This document shows positions 51,627-60,522 of a stretch of DNA of 64,000 nucleotides, in pieces; within the stretch, counting starts at the first letter, position 1, and the number at the start of each line of letters is the position of its first letter. A program made the position numbers and the translations under genes. The notes beneath the pieces were generated by a model. That model saw nothing but the letters and a program-made list of their open reading frames with translations, was not told where the DNA came from and made no database searches. Source of the stretch: Eubacteriales bacterium (GTDB lineage Bacteria > Bacillota > Clostridia > Christensenellales > CAG-138); the NCBI GenBank assembly GCA_028694155.1, contig JAQUTY010000010.1, positions 1 to 64,000 of the forward strand, in the 5' to 3' direction.

Positions 51627-51665
51627 TTGATATGCTAAGAGCCGAAGGCTCTATTTAGAACCGAA

Positions 51666-52694
<1,029 letters not shown>

Positions 52695-52714
52695 TTATAT
52701 TTTTATCGCATAAT

Positions 52715-52742
52715 ATGATACCACGGATTTCGTATTTTGCAA
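52715..52742 (-). promoter_or_regulatory. Sigma-A promoter of gap
   Basis: The minus strand reads TTGCAA (52737-52742), a 16-base spacer and TATCAT (52715-52720), with AAGGAG ahead of the ATG. Confidence 0.65.
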
Positions 52743-52774
52743 GTAATTTTCTTGTAAAATCCCCATCCTTCGGA

Positions 52775-53710
52775 TTATTTCGACTCCATGTTCAGTTCCT
52801 CGGCAACGATGTACAGAGGTCTGCCCTTCACTTCATCATATATCCTGCCCATGTACATTCCCTGTATACCCAAAAAGCAAAGTGTTAAGCCCTGAACAAG
52901 CACTAAACCGTCCAAAGCCCACAGCCACGGCGCAACGCCGCAGGTACATGCAAGCACAATGAGCGCAATCAAACCCATTCCCGACAGCACACACAGCCCA
53001 AGGCCAAACTTTCCTGCTATGGTAAGCGGCTTCGATGAGAAGCCTGTAATTCCGTCAAATGCAAGTTTAAGCATCTTTTTTAGGGTGTACTTTGTCTTGC
53101 CTGCGGCACGTTCCTGACGCACATAGCCGATTGGCTTTGCCTCAAATCCCATCCATGCAGACATTCCACGCAAAAATCTTGCCTGCTCACGCATCTTCAA
53201 AAAGCAGTCGGCTACCTTTCTGTCCAACAGTCTGAAATCGCCTGTGTCCAACGGAATTGGATAGGCACTCATCCACTTTAGGAGGCGATAATATGCCGCC
53301 GCTGTGAGCTTTTTGAATATTGTCTCTCCCTCACGCTTCTGACGCTGACCATACACAACGTCAACGCCCTCCTTCCACATCTCAACCATCTTGGGTATCA
53401 ACTCGGGCGGATCCTGAAGGTCAACATCAATGATTATCAGCGCATCGCCCTTTGCTGCGTCCATGCCACAGGTTACTGCAAGCTGATGCCCAAAATTGCG
53501 TGAGAATGAACGCACCTTAACATAATCGTGCTCCTTTGCAATCTTGCGCAGGATCTTCATGGTGTCGTCACGGCTTCCATCATTAACGTAAATAATCTCA
53601 TAGGGGTGACCGGTGCTCTTCATTGCAGCGTCCATACGATCAAAAGACTCCTCAAGCACCTCCTGTTCAAAGTAGACGGGGATTACCAAAGATAACAGTT
53701 TATTTTCCAT
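52775..53710 (-). CDS. GT2-family membrane glycosyltransferase (GtrB/DPM1-like)
   Basis: A 311-residue protein with a GT-A domain: LVIPVYFEQEVLEESFDRM, then IIYVNDGSRDDTMKIL, and a DVDLQDPPELIPKMVEMW donor-binding motif. Two C-terminal transmembrane helices end it (about residues 225-285). It resembles polyprenyl-phosphate glycosyltransferases such as GtrB or YkoT, which charge undecaprenyl-phosphate with a sugar. The gene stands alone with its own promoter, so the donor sugar and pathway are unknown. GGAGGTGAG precedes the ATG. Confidence 0.9.
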   Translation of the reverse strand: MENKLLSLVIPVYFEQEVLEESFDRMDAAMKSTGHPYEIIYVNDGSRDDTMKILRKIAKEHDYVKVRSFSRNFGHQLAVTCGMDAAKGDALIIIDVDLQDPPELIPKMVEMWKEGVDVVYGQRQKREGETIFKKLTAAAYYRLLKWMSAYPIPLDTGDFRLLDRKVADCFLKMREQARFLRGMSAWMGFEAKPIGYVRQERAAGKTKYTLKKMLKLAFDGITGFSSKPLTIAGKFGLGLCVLSGMGLIALIVLACTCGVAPWLWALDGLVLVQGLTLCFLGIQGMYMGRIYDEVKGRPLYIVAEELNMESK

Positions 53711-53737
53711 ATCTCACCTCCACATTTTGTCAATAAT

Positions 53738-53766
53738 AGTATACCCCAATAATCATCACGGCGCAA
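53738..53766 (-). promoter_or_regulatory. Promoter of the GT2 gene
   Basis: The minus strand reads TTGCGC (53761-53766), a 17-base spacer and TATACT (53738-53743). It lies between the terminator of the upstream small RNA unit and the GT2 ATG. Confidence 0.6.
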
Positions 53767-53787
53767 GCAATATAGTTGTTGGAATAC

Positions 53788-53924
53788 AGAAAAAGCTCGG
53801 AGTGAGTCGAGCTTTCCCTGTCGGATATTCGTCCTGCATGTTGGGTAGGGCGTTGATTGCAATGAAGGAACACAGAGCACATCAAAACGCATGAGGAACG
53901 AAACTTATATCAAATTTTCTTTGC
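53788..53924 (-). ncRNA. Candidate small structured RNA of unknown family
   Basis: A promoter (53931-53959) and a strong terminator (AAAGCTCG / CGAGCTTT followed by TTTTT, 53788-53815) bracket a unit of about 137 nt with no plausible coding frame. The interior folds as a rod. TTCG-TCCT-CATG at 53890-53902 pairs with CATG-AGGA-CGAA at 53828-53840, with single-base bulges. GCG-TTGAT at 53881-53890 pairs with ATCAA-CGC at 53850-53857. An apical loop of about 23 nt and a one-sided internal loop (53841-53849) remain. It does not match the motifs of 6S, SRP, TPP, FMN, c-di-GMP or T-box RNAs that I know. It could also be a leader of the GT2 gene, but that gene has its own promoter. Confidence 0.5.
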
Positions 53925-53930
53925 GCTCAT

Positions 53931-53959
53931 AATGTACATCGTTATAAATGTATTGTCAA
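53931..53959 (-). promoter_or_regulatory. Sigma-A promoter of the candidate small RNA
   Basis: The minus strand reads TTGACA (53954-53959), a 17-base spacer and TACATT (53931-53936). No coding start with a ribosome binding site follows before the terminator. Confidence 0.6.
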
Positions 53960-54053
53960 GTATTATTTTGTTACTTTATTAGTTATTTTATATCAGTTTT
54001 AATTGTCTTTTATATTAGTTATTTATGCTATAGTATTTGGCTTTTCATTTTGC

Positions 54054-54082
54054 TTGCAAATATTTGTTTACTGCGATATACT
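54054..54082 (+). promoter_or_regulatory. Sigma-A promoter of fba
   Basis: TTGCAA (54054-54059), a 17-base spacer and TATACT (54077-54082), with AAGGAG before the ATG. The stretch 53960-54053 is very A/T-rich and holds nothing else that I can name. Confidence 0.72.
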
Positions 54083-54114
54083 ACACACAAATATTAACCT
54101 AAGGAGATATATTC

Positions 54115-55050
54115 ATGGCAATCGTTACAAGCAAAGATATGTTTGAAAAAGCGTACAAGGGTGGCTACGCCATCGGCGCATTCAACGTCAACAACATGGA
54201 AATCATTCAGGGCATCACCGAGGCTGCAAAGGAGCTGAGTTCTCCGCTTATCCTGCAGGTATCAGCAGGCGCAAGAAAGTATGCTAACCACACCTATCTG
54301 ATGAAGCTCATCGAGGCTGCCGTCATTGAAACAGGTCTTCCCATCTGCGTCCATCTCGACCATGGCGACACCTTTGAACTGTGCAAGAGCTGCATTGACG
54401 GCGGTTTTTCCTCCGTAATGATAGATGGCTCGCACCACACCTATGAGGACAACGTAAAGCTGACAAAGCAGGTTGTGGAATACGCACATGATCACGGCGT
54501 GGTCGTTGAGGGTGAGCTTGGTCGTCTTGAGGGTATTGAGGACGATGTAAAGGTCTCGGCTGCGGACGCATCCTATACGGAACCTAATCAGGTTGAGGAC
54601 TTTGTAAAGCGCACAGGCGTTGACTCGCTTGCAATCGCTATTGGCACAAGTCACGGCGCGTACAAGTTCAAGCCCGGCACAAAGCCGCAGCTCCGATTCG
54701 ACATTCTTGAAGAAGTCGAAAAGCGTCTGCCGAACTTCCCCATCGTGCTGCACGGAGCTTCAAGCGTAATTCCCGAATTTGTGCAGCAGATTAACCAGTA
54801 TGGCGGTCAGATGCCCGATGCCATCGGTATTCCTGAGGATATGCTGCGTCAGGCAGCGAAGATGGCTGTGTGCAAGATTAACATTGACTCCGACCTGCGT
54901 CTTGCAATGACTGCATCCATTCGTAAGTACATGGCAGAGAACCCCTCCCACTTCGATCCTCGCCAGTACCTAAAGCCTGCGCGAGAAGCCATCAAAGCTA
55001 TGGTCGCCCGCAAAATTGTCGATGTTCTGGGAAGCAACGGCAAAGCGTAA
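54115..55050 (+). CDS. fba: Class II fructose-bisphosphate aldolase
   Basis: A 311-residue zinc-dependent aldolase. Key segments are AIGAFNVNNMEIIQGI, the zinc ligand region HLDHGDTFELCKSCIDGGFSSVMIDGS, VEGELGRLEGIEDDV and LHGASSVIPEF. It cleaves fructose 1,6-bisphosphate into triose phosphates, feeding the gap reaction. It stands alone with promoter and terminator. It is the fba type common in Clostridia. Confidence 0.97.
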   Translation: MAIVTSKDMFEKAYKGGYAIGAFNVNNMEIIQGITEAAKELSSPLILQVSAGARKYANHTYLMKLIEAAVIETGLPICVHLDHGDTFELCKSCIDGGFSSVMIDGSHHTYEDNVKLTKQVVEYAHDHGVVVEGELGRLEGIEDDVKVSAADASYTEPNQVEDFVKRTGVDSLAIAIGTSHGAYKFKPGTKPQLRFDILEEVEKRLPNFPIVLHGASSVIPEFVQQINQYGGQMPDAIGIPEDMLRQAAKMAVCKINIDSDLRLAMTASIRKYMAENPSHFDPRQYLKPAREAIKAMVARKIVDVLGSNGKA

Positions 55051-55084
55051 CCGTACAGCGGTTCACTTAGATATTCGGATACAG

Positions 55085-55118
55085 AAAGGCTCAGCGCAAT
55101 GATTGCACCGAGCCTTTT
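55085..55118 (+). terminator. Terminator of fba
   Basis: AAAGGCTC, a loop and GAGCCTTTTAGTTTG on the plus strand, 34 bases after the fba stop. Confidence 0.8.
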
Positions 55119-55126
55119 AGTTTGTC

Positions 55127-55146
55127 AAAAAAGGTTCGAACCCTTA
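55127..55146. repeat. AAAAAAGGTTCGAACCCTTA motif shared with the metK/gap terminator
   Basis: It contains the palindrome GGTTCGAACC and is identical over 19 bases to 51579-51597. On the minus strand it is followed by TTTTTTGAC, so it may also end the rpoD transcript, although the hairpin would be tight. Confidence 0.55.
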
Positions 55147-55187
55147 ATAACAAGTTGTTTTGTTGGTATTCGTATGAATTGCTCTCT

Positions 55188-56264
55188 TTATTCCAGAAAA
55201 TCCTTCAGACGCTTGCTTCTTGATGGGTGGCGCAGCTTGCGCAATGCCTTGGCTTCTATCTGGCGAATACGCTCACGGGTAACATTGAACTCACGTCCAA
55301 CCTCCTCGAGCGTGCGTGCCTTGCCATCGTCAAGACCGTAGCGCAGGCGCAGAACCTTAGCTTCACGAGACGTCAGCGAGTTTAGAACGTCCATAAGCTG
55401 TTCCTTTAGCAGCGTGACCGCAACCGCCTCTGCAGGTGCAGGTGCATCATCATCGGGAATAAAGTCGCCCAAATGACTGTCGTCCTCCTCACCAATGGGT
55501 GTTTCCAGCGATACCGGCTCCTGTGCAATCTTGATTATCTCTCGGACTTTATCCTCGGATATGCCCATCTCCTTTGCTATCTCGTCGGGGCGTGGATCTC
55601 TGCCATATTCCTGAACCAGCTGGCGGTTGACCCTGATTAGCTTGTTAATCGTTTCGACCATGTGAACGGGTATGCGAATGGTTCTTGCCTGATCCGCTAT
55701 AGCACGGGTGATAGCCTGTCTAATCCACCATGTTGCATAGGTGGAAAACTTGTAGCCCTTATGATAGTCAAATTTATCGACCGCCTTTATTAGTCCCAGA
55801 TTGCCTTCCTGTATTAAATCCAAAAACAACATTCCCCTGCCGACATAGCGTTTTGCAATGGATACGACCAAGCGTAAATTCGCCTCTGCCAGCTGATGCT
55901 TTGCCTCCGGGTCGCCCTCTGCCATGCGAGTTGCAATGTCTATCTCCTCCTGTGCGGTCAGCAGCGAAACCTTTCCTATCTCCTTTAGGTACATTCTGAC
56001 AGGATCGTCAATATTGATGCTCTCGGTCGTCTGCAGAATAGTCTCAATCTGCGCAATTTCCTCGTTGATATCCTCGGGAACCTCAACCTCCTCAACAACG
56101 TCGATATTCATCTCCTCGATGTCGTCATAGATCTTTTCGACCTGCTCCTGATCGAGTTCCAGCTCCGACAAGGTATCCATAATCTCCTTGTAGGTCAACA
56201 TGCCTTTCGTTTTTCCCGATTCCAAAAGCTCTGTTACTTTTGTGCGATACTCTTTTGCTGTCAT
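55188..56264 (-). CDS. rpoD: RNA polymerase primary sigma factor
   Basis: A 358-residue sigma-70. Region 1.1 is present at the N-terminus. Region 2 has [62 protein letters not shown], with the aromatic -10 contacts. Region 3 has HMVETINKL. Region 4 ends [29 protein letters not shown]. It is the last gene of dgt-dnaG-rpoD, the conserved macromolecular synthesis operon. The sigma-A-type promoters found throughout this window fit its specificity. Confidence 0.98.
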   Translation of the reverse strand: MTAKEYRTKVTELLESGKTKGMLTYKEIMDTLSELELDQEQVEKIYDDIEEMNIDVVEEVEVPEDINEEIAQIETILQTTESINIDDPVRMYLKEIGKVSLLTAQEEIDIATRMAEGDPEAKHQLAEANLRLVVSIAKRYVGRGMLFLDLIQEGNLGLIKAVDKFDYHKGYKFSTYATWWIRQAITRAIADQARTIRIPVHMVETINKLIRVNRQLVQEYGRDPRPDEIAKEMGISEDKVREIIKIAQEPVSLETPIGEEDDSHLGDFIPDDDAPAPAEAVAVTLLKEQLMDVLNSLTSREAKVLRLRYGLDDGKARTLEEVGREFNVTRERIRQIEAKALRKLRHPSRSKRLKDFLE

Positions 56265-56275
56265 AATCCTTCTCC

Positions 56276-58021
56276 TTATTTATTAGCTCGAATCAATGCC
56301 GTAATTCTTTGAAGCGTTTCCGCTTTTTCTTCCGTTGTAATATCGGGCTGCTTGAGTTTTTGCTGCAAGTCCGCCAGTTCCTCATCTCTGTCCAACTTCT
56401 GCAATCTTGCAATGCCATCGTTGATTGTCTTTTGAGGATTATCCAAGACCCCTTCCTCCCTGAGAACCGCCGATATGTGTTCAGCCTCGTCCTGCTCCAG
56501 TGCGCTCACATACCCTGCAAGTGTAAAGTCCTTCGCCCTCATAGCATCTAAAAGCCGCAAATACTCAATGCTCTTGATATATGCCTCTCCGTTTTGCGAT
56601 ATAAGCAGCTTGAATGCCTCTAAATTCTGCACTGCAGCCGAGATGAGCGAACGCTCAAGTATGCTGCGCTCGTTATCCTCAATGTCGGCTCGCTTGCGTA
56701 TTCCCCCTCTGGTAAGCGGAATATCCTTTATTCGGGTTCCGATACCCGTTCTGCCCTGCATCTTCAAAGATTCAATATCGTACCCCGTCTTTTTTGCAAG
56801 CAGCTTGTAATATCGCTCCTGCTCGACAGGTTGCAGCTTTCCAATATATGCGCACGCCAGCTTCGCATATTTCTCACGTTCATTCTCATTGCCCAAATCC
56901 AAACCTGTTGCCATGGATTCTATCTTGAACTCGTTGAGCGACAGGGCATTCTGTTTGAGCCTGTCAAAGCCCTCTTTGCCATAAATCTGAACGTATTCAT
57001 CGGGATCAAGATTGTCGGGGAATGAAATTATCCGCACGGTAAGCCCCTCGCCCGAAAGTATGTCCATTCCACGAATGGTCGCATTTTGTCCGGCAGCATC
57101 GCCGTCATAGGCGATATAAACAACCTCAACATAGCGTTTGAGCAGGCGAGCCTGCTGCTGGGTCAGAGCTGTGCCAAGGCTTGCAACGGCATTCTCCACG
57201 CCTGCCTTATACAGACCGATGACATCCATGTATCCCTCGACCATTATCAGGTCTGCCAATTTTGCATTCTTGAGCTGATACAGTCCATATAGATTGTTGC
57301 GCTTGTTATAAATGGGGGTGTCGCCTGTATTTATGTACTTTGGCTTGCTGTCGTCCAGCACACGGGCTCCAAAGCCCAGCACACGCCCGTTTGTGCCTAT
57401 TATCGGAAAGATTATTCGGTTGCGGTATGCGTCATAGACGCTGTTTCTGTCTATGTTTTGCACGAGCAAGCCTGCGTCAATCATCTCTTTTTGCGAATAC
57501 CCGAGCTTGGTCATGTGGTTTAGAAGCGCATCCCACCCATCGGGTGCCGCCCCTATTCCAAATCGCACCACTATCTCCTTTGATAACCCACGCTTTGCGG
57601 CATACTCACGAGCCGCTTTTCCGTTGTCGGTCAAAAACTGCTCGCAATAATATCTTGCAGCCGCCTGTGTCGCCTCATAAAGCCTGTCACGGTATGCCCG
57701 TTGCTCCTGAAGCGCCCTGTCGTTGACCTCATGCGGCATCTCCATTCCAACTCTTGCGGCAAGGAATTGCACCGCTTCGATATATGGCAGGCGTTCCATA
57801 TCCATGACAAACTGAATGACAGTCCCTCCGGCGTGGCAGCCAAAGCAGTAGAACATCTGCTTGTCGGGTGAGACGGAGAACGATGCTGTCTTTTCGCCGT
57901 GCAACGGACACAAGCCCCAGAGCTTTCTGCCCTTGGGTTTGAGTTCTATATAGGATGATATTACGGACACTATCTCGTTTTTGGCAAGAAGCTCGTCCAC
58001 CCATGAACTTGGAAAAGCCAA
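56276..58021 (-). CDS. dnaG: DNA primase
   Basis: A 581-residue primase. The N-terminal CHC2 zinc finger has [29 protein letters not shown]. The TOPRIM domain has [19 protein letters not shown]-terminal helical helicase-binding region is present and fits the usual length. It makes RNA primers at the replication fork. It lies between dgt and rpoD with about ten bases to each, so the three genes are cotranscribed. Confidence 0.97.
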   Translation of the reverse strand: MAFPSSWVDELLAKNEIVSVISSYIELKPKGRKLWGLCPLHGEKTASFSVSPDKQMFYCFGCHAGGTVIQFVMDMERLPYIEAVQFLAARVGMEMPHEVNDRALQEQRAYRDRLYEATQAAARYYCEQFLTDNGKAAREYAAKRGLSKEIVVRFGIGAAPDGWDALLNHMTKLGYSQKEMIDAGLLVQNIDRNSVYDAYRNRIIFPIIGTNGRVLGFGARVLDDSKPKYINTGDTPIYNKRNNLYGLYQLKNAKLADLIMVEGYMDVIGLYKAGVENAVASLGTALTQQQARLLKRYVEVVYIAYDGDAAGQNATIRGMDILSGEGLTVRIISFPDNLDPDEYVQIYGKEGFDRLKQNALSLNEFKIESMATGLDLGNENEREKYAKLACAYIGKLQPVEQERYYKLLAKKTGYDIESLKMQGRTGIGTRIKDIPLTRGGIRKRADIEDNERSILERSLISAAVQNLEAFKLLISQNGEAYIKSIEYLRLLDAMRAKDFTLAGYVSALEQDEAEHISAVLREEGVLDNPQKTINDGIARLQKLDRDEELADLQQKLKQPDITTEEKAETLQRITALIRANK

Positions 58022-58030
58022 TTATCCTCC

Positions 58031-59038
58031 TTAGCCCCAACTGATTGGGACAAACAATCTCTTGTAATCTGTTATGGCATAGTTGTCGGTCATGCAGGCA
58101 ATGAAATCTGCAACGACACGCTCCTTGCCGTCCTCATCAACGAACTGCTTAAACTCCCATGGCATAGCATCAACGTTGTTCATATAGTATTGGAACAATT
58201 CCTCCACAACACGCATAGCTTTCTTTTCTTCGCTCTTGGCTATGGGGTTATGGTACACGTTTTCAAACATGAACGTGCGAAAATTATCAAACTCCTCACG
58301 AAGCTCGGGTGCAAAGCCTATCTCATCATGGCATAGCGACCACTCCACAACGCTGATAATCATTGTGTTAATCCTGCGTCCGTGACTGTTGCCAAATGCG
58401 TCAGTGCAGGACTTTGGCAAATCGCTTTCCTTCAATACCCCTGCCCTTATAGCATCGTCAATATCGTGATTGATATAGGCAATTCTGTCGGAAAGCGACA
58501 CAACTCGACCCTCGTTTGTTGCGGCGGTTCCGTCCTTTTTGTGGTTTACAATCCCATCACGAACCTCAAAGGTAAGGTTTAGTCCCTTGCCATCATACTC
58601 CAGCTTGTCCACCACACGGAGGCTCTGTTTGTTGTGCTCAAATCTGGTTGGAACGAGCCTGTCAAGCACGCTCTCACCTGCGTGACCAAAGGGCGTGTGT
58701 CCCAAATCATGTCCCAAAGCAATCGCCTCGGTTAAATCCTCGTTGAGCCTGAGCGAGCGAGCTATGGTGCGTGCTATTTGAGCAACTTCCAACGTATGCG
58801 TAAGTCGGGTTCGATAATGGTCGCCCTGCGGCGCAAGAAAAACCTGAGTTTTATGCTTGAGTCTGCGAAAGGACTTGCAATGTAATATCCTGTCCCGATC
58901 ACGAATATACTCGGTTCGCAAAGGACACAGCGGCAATGGCTCTGCCCTGCCACGGCTATTTACAACAAGCATGGCACGTTCGGACAAGGTGGCCTGTTCA
59001 AGCTTCTCGCGCATAATGCGAATTTCTCCGTCCTGCAT
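58031..59038 (-). CDS. dgt: dGTPase-like HD-domain triphosphohydrolase
   Basis: A 335-residue deoxyguanosinetriphosphate triphosphohydrolase-like protein. Its HD motifs are HTLEVAQIARTIAR and GHDLGHTPFGHAGESVL, followed by SDRIAYINHDIDDAIRAG. The length is typical of the Firmicutes YpgQ/dGTPase-like proteins encoded before dnaG. Many of these act on several dNTPs, so the substrate is not fixed. The start at 59038 is supported by GGGGAGG five bases upstream. Confidence 0.92.
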   Translation of the reverse strand: MQDGEIRIMREKLEQATLSERAMLVVNSRGRAEPLPLCPLRTEYIRDRDRILHCKSFRRLKHKTQVFLAPQGDHYRTRLTHTLEVAQIARTIARSLRLNEDLTEAIALGHDLGHTPFGHAGESVLDRLVPTRFEHNKQSLRVVDKLEYDGKGLNLTFEVRDGIVNHKKDGTAATNEGRVVSLSDRIAYINHDIDDAIRAGVLKESDLPKSCTDAFGNSHGRRINTMIISVVEWSLCHDEIGFAPELREEFDNFRTFMFENVYHNPIAKSEEKKAMRVVEELFQYYMNNVDAMPWEFKQFVDEDGKERVVADFIACMTDNYAITDYKRLFVPISWG

Positions 59039-59238
59039 AGCAACCTCCCCAAAAATCGGTACAGATACTTATATTCACCATTTTTTTCGAAAATCCTTTT
59101 TTCTTTATTATTACCTTATGAAAATGCTGTCACGCAATTATCATATTTAAACTACATAATCTGTAACATTGTTGGAACAACTCATCTTATGCTTTCTTGT
59201 TATGTGTGTGACTGAAAGAAATTCTGAACATTTCTCTC

Positions 59239-59267
59239 TTGACAAAAGGCGAATTATGTCATAAAAT
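59239..59267 (+). promoter_or_regulatory. Sigma-A promoter of the DUF4190-like gene
   Basis: TTGACA (59239-59244), a 17-base spacer and TAAAAT (59262-59267), followed by GGGAGG before the ATG. The rest of 59039-59238 is A/T-rich and holds no feature I can support. Confidence 0.75.
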
Positions 59268-59307
59268 ATTTTTAGGTAAATAGATAATATTTTTTAGGGA
59301 GGACTTT

Positions 59308-59586
59308 ATGGCTATTGCATCTTTGGTACTAGGAATTATTTCGTTGGTGTTCCTTTTCATCCCATATGTGGGTTACGTTGGAATTATCTTGGCTATCGTT
59401 GGTATAGTTCTTGGCGCACTTGCACGCAAAAAAGGCGAGAACGTTGGCATGGCTACCGCTGGCATGGTTTGCTCAATAATTGCTGCTGCAATCAACTTGG
59501 TTGTGTGGCTCGCTTGTGCGGTCTTTGTGTCGGCAGTGAGTTCAAACATAAACGAACTCAACGACTTGATCAGTAATATTCCATAA
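59308..59586 (+). CDS. DUF4190-like small membrane protein
   Basis: A 92-residue protein with two transmembrane segments. The repeated glycine/alanine pattern MAIASLVLGIISLVFLFIPYVG and VGIVLGALARKKGENVGMATAGMVCSIIAAAINLVV is characteristic of DUF4190-type proteins. Function is unknown. It has its own promoter and ends at a terminator only 50 bases before lgt. The short polar C-terminus suggests an external tail. Confidence 0.78.
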   Translation: MAIASLVLGIISLVFLFIPYVGYVGIILAIVGIVLGALARKKGENVGMATAGMVCSIIAAAINLVVWLACAVFVSAVSSNINELNDLISNIP

Positions 59587-59598
59587 ACATATTTGCCT

Positions 59599-59630
59599 GA
59601 GCTGTTGGGATATCCGACAGCTCTTTTTTT
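59599..59630 (+). terminator. Terminator between the DUF4190-like gene and lgt
   Basis: GAGCTGT, an 11-base loop and ACAGCTC followed by TTTTTTT on the plus strand. The lgt ATG lies only seven bases beyond the T-run, so read-through would be needed for lgt unless it has another promoter. Confidence 0.85.
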
Positions 59631-59637
59631 GTTAGAA

Positions 59638-60408
59638 ATGTTTCCTTATCTTCATTTGTTGGGCTTAGATATTCCCATGTATGGGCTATCTGTTTTTACG
59701 GGGTTTTGTGTCTGTGCGCTGTATCTTGTTCTTCTAAAAAAGAGTGTTTCTTTTCTCTTTGACGACGTGTTTATCTTGGGAGCTATTGCTTTAGGATTCG
59801 GCTTTGTTGGTGCTAAGCTGCTGTACATTCTCACGGCTTTCAATCTTCAAGAGCTGTGGTCGTTTATTAAATCGGGACAATTTACCTTCATAGTCAATTC
59901 TGGCATGGTGTTTTACGGTGGGTTTGTCTTTGGAGTTGCCTCGGTGCTGATATTTTCGAAGATTTTTCATATTTCTTTGAAAACCTATGAAAGTATTTTT
60001 GTGAGCTCCGTTCCACTGATACATGCCTTTGGTCGCATTGGCTGTTTTTGTGCAGGCTGCTGCTATGGATGCGTAACAGACTCTGTCTTTGGCGTCTGTT
60101 ATAGTATCCCGTTGAGTGATGCCCCCATTGGCATACCTTTATTTCCAGTGCAATTACTTGAATCATTGCTGAATCTCTGCCTGTTCATTTTGCTTGCAAT
60201 ACTCACCAGCAAGCAGAAAACACGCCGAATGGTTCTGCCTCTATATCTCATTTGCTACGCAGTATTTCGATTTATTCTGGAATTTTTCCGCTTTGATGAT
60301 ATTCGAGGCATATTCTTTGGACTATCTACTTCCCAATGGATCAGCATTGCCCTGTGTGTTATCGGTACATTGCTGCTGCTCATTAGGGTAAAGCAAAAGG
60401 ACAAGTAA
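59638..60408 (+). CDS. lgt: Prolipoprotein diacylglyceryl transferase-like protein
   Basis: A protein of about 256 residues with seven hydrophobic segments. It has the Lgt signature HAFGRIGCFCAGCCYG and a C-terminal RFILEFFRFDDIRGIFFGLSTSQW, matching the RxxxExxRxD...LSxxQ pattern. It transfers diacylglyceryl to lipobox Cys residues of lipoproteins such as those at 33 and 46 kb. I prefer the ATG at 59638 (MFPYLHLLGLDIPMYG). It has no clear ribosome binding site and lies seven bases after a terminator. The protein is shorter than some Lgt and may be a paralogue. Confidence 0.82.
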   Translation: MFPYLHLLGLDIPMYGLSVFTGFCVCALYLVLLKKSVSFLFDDVFILGAIALGFGFVGAKLLYILTAFNLQELWSFIKSGQFTFIVNSGMVFYGGFVFGVASVLIFSKIFHISLKTYESIFVSSVPLIHAFGRIGCFCAGCCYGCVTDSVFGVCYSIPLSDAPIGIPLFPVQLLESLLNLCLFILLAILTSKQKTRRMVLPLYLICYAVFRFILEFFRFDDIRGIFFGLSTSQWISIALCVIGTLLLLIRVKQKDK

Positions 60409-60430
60409 AGGTAATTTGCCAAAACACAAA

Positions 60431-60456
60431 GGAAAGCTCCCATTTGGAAGCTTTCC
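60431..60456 (-). terminator. Terminator of hydA
   Basis: GGAAAGCT / AGCTTTCC form an 8-bp stem extended by CC/GG with internal mismatches. The minus strand continues TTTGTGTTTTGG. It lies 67 bases after the hydA stop, beyond the palindromic repeat. Confidence 0.6.
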
Positions 60457-60491
60457 TCAGACTGTCAAAGAACCCGTAGGTGTGGGTGTGA

Positions 60492-60522
60492 GTTCAGACT
60501 GGCGAACACAGTTCGCCCCTAC
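60492..60522. repeat. 31-bp intergenic palindromic repeat, copy 2
   Basis: The plus strand reads GTTCAGACTGGCGAACACAG followed by TTCGCCCCTAC. Its core GGCGAAC-ACA-GTTCGCC is a perfect 7-bp hairpin. It abuts the hydA stop codon. It matches copy 1 (19701-19731) at 29 of 31 positions. Confidence 0.72.

Noticed and set aside
53683..53892. 69-codon minus-strand frame across the candidate RNA
   Set aside because: It lacks a ribosome binding site, spans a strong terminator and overlaps the start of the GT2 gene, so a coding role is unlikely.
53788..53924. 6S RNA as the identity of the candidate RNA
   Set aside because: The length is short for 6S and the internal loop is one-sided rather than a large symmetric bubble, so the 6S model does not fit well.
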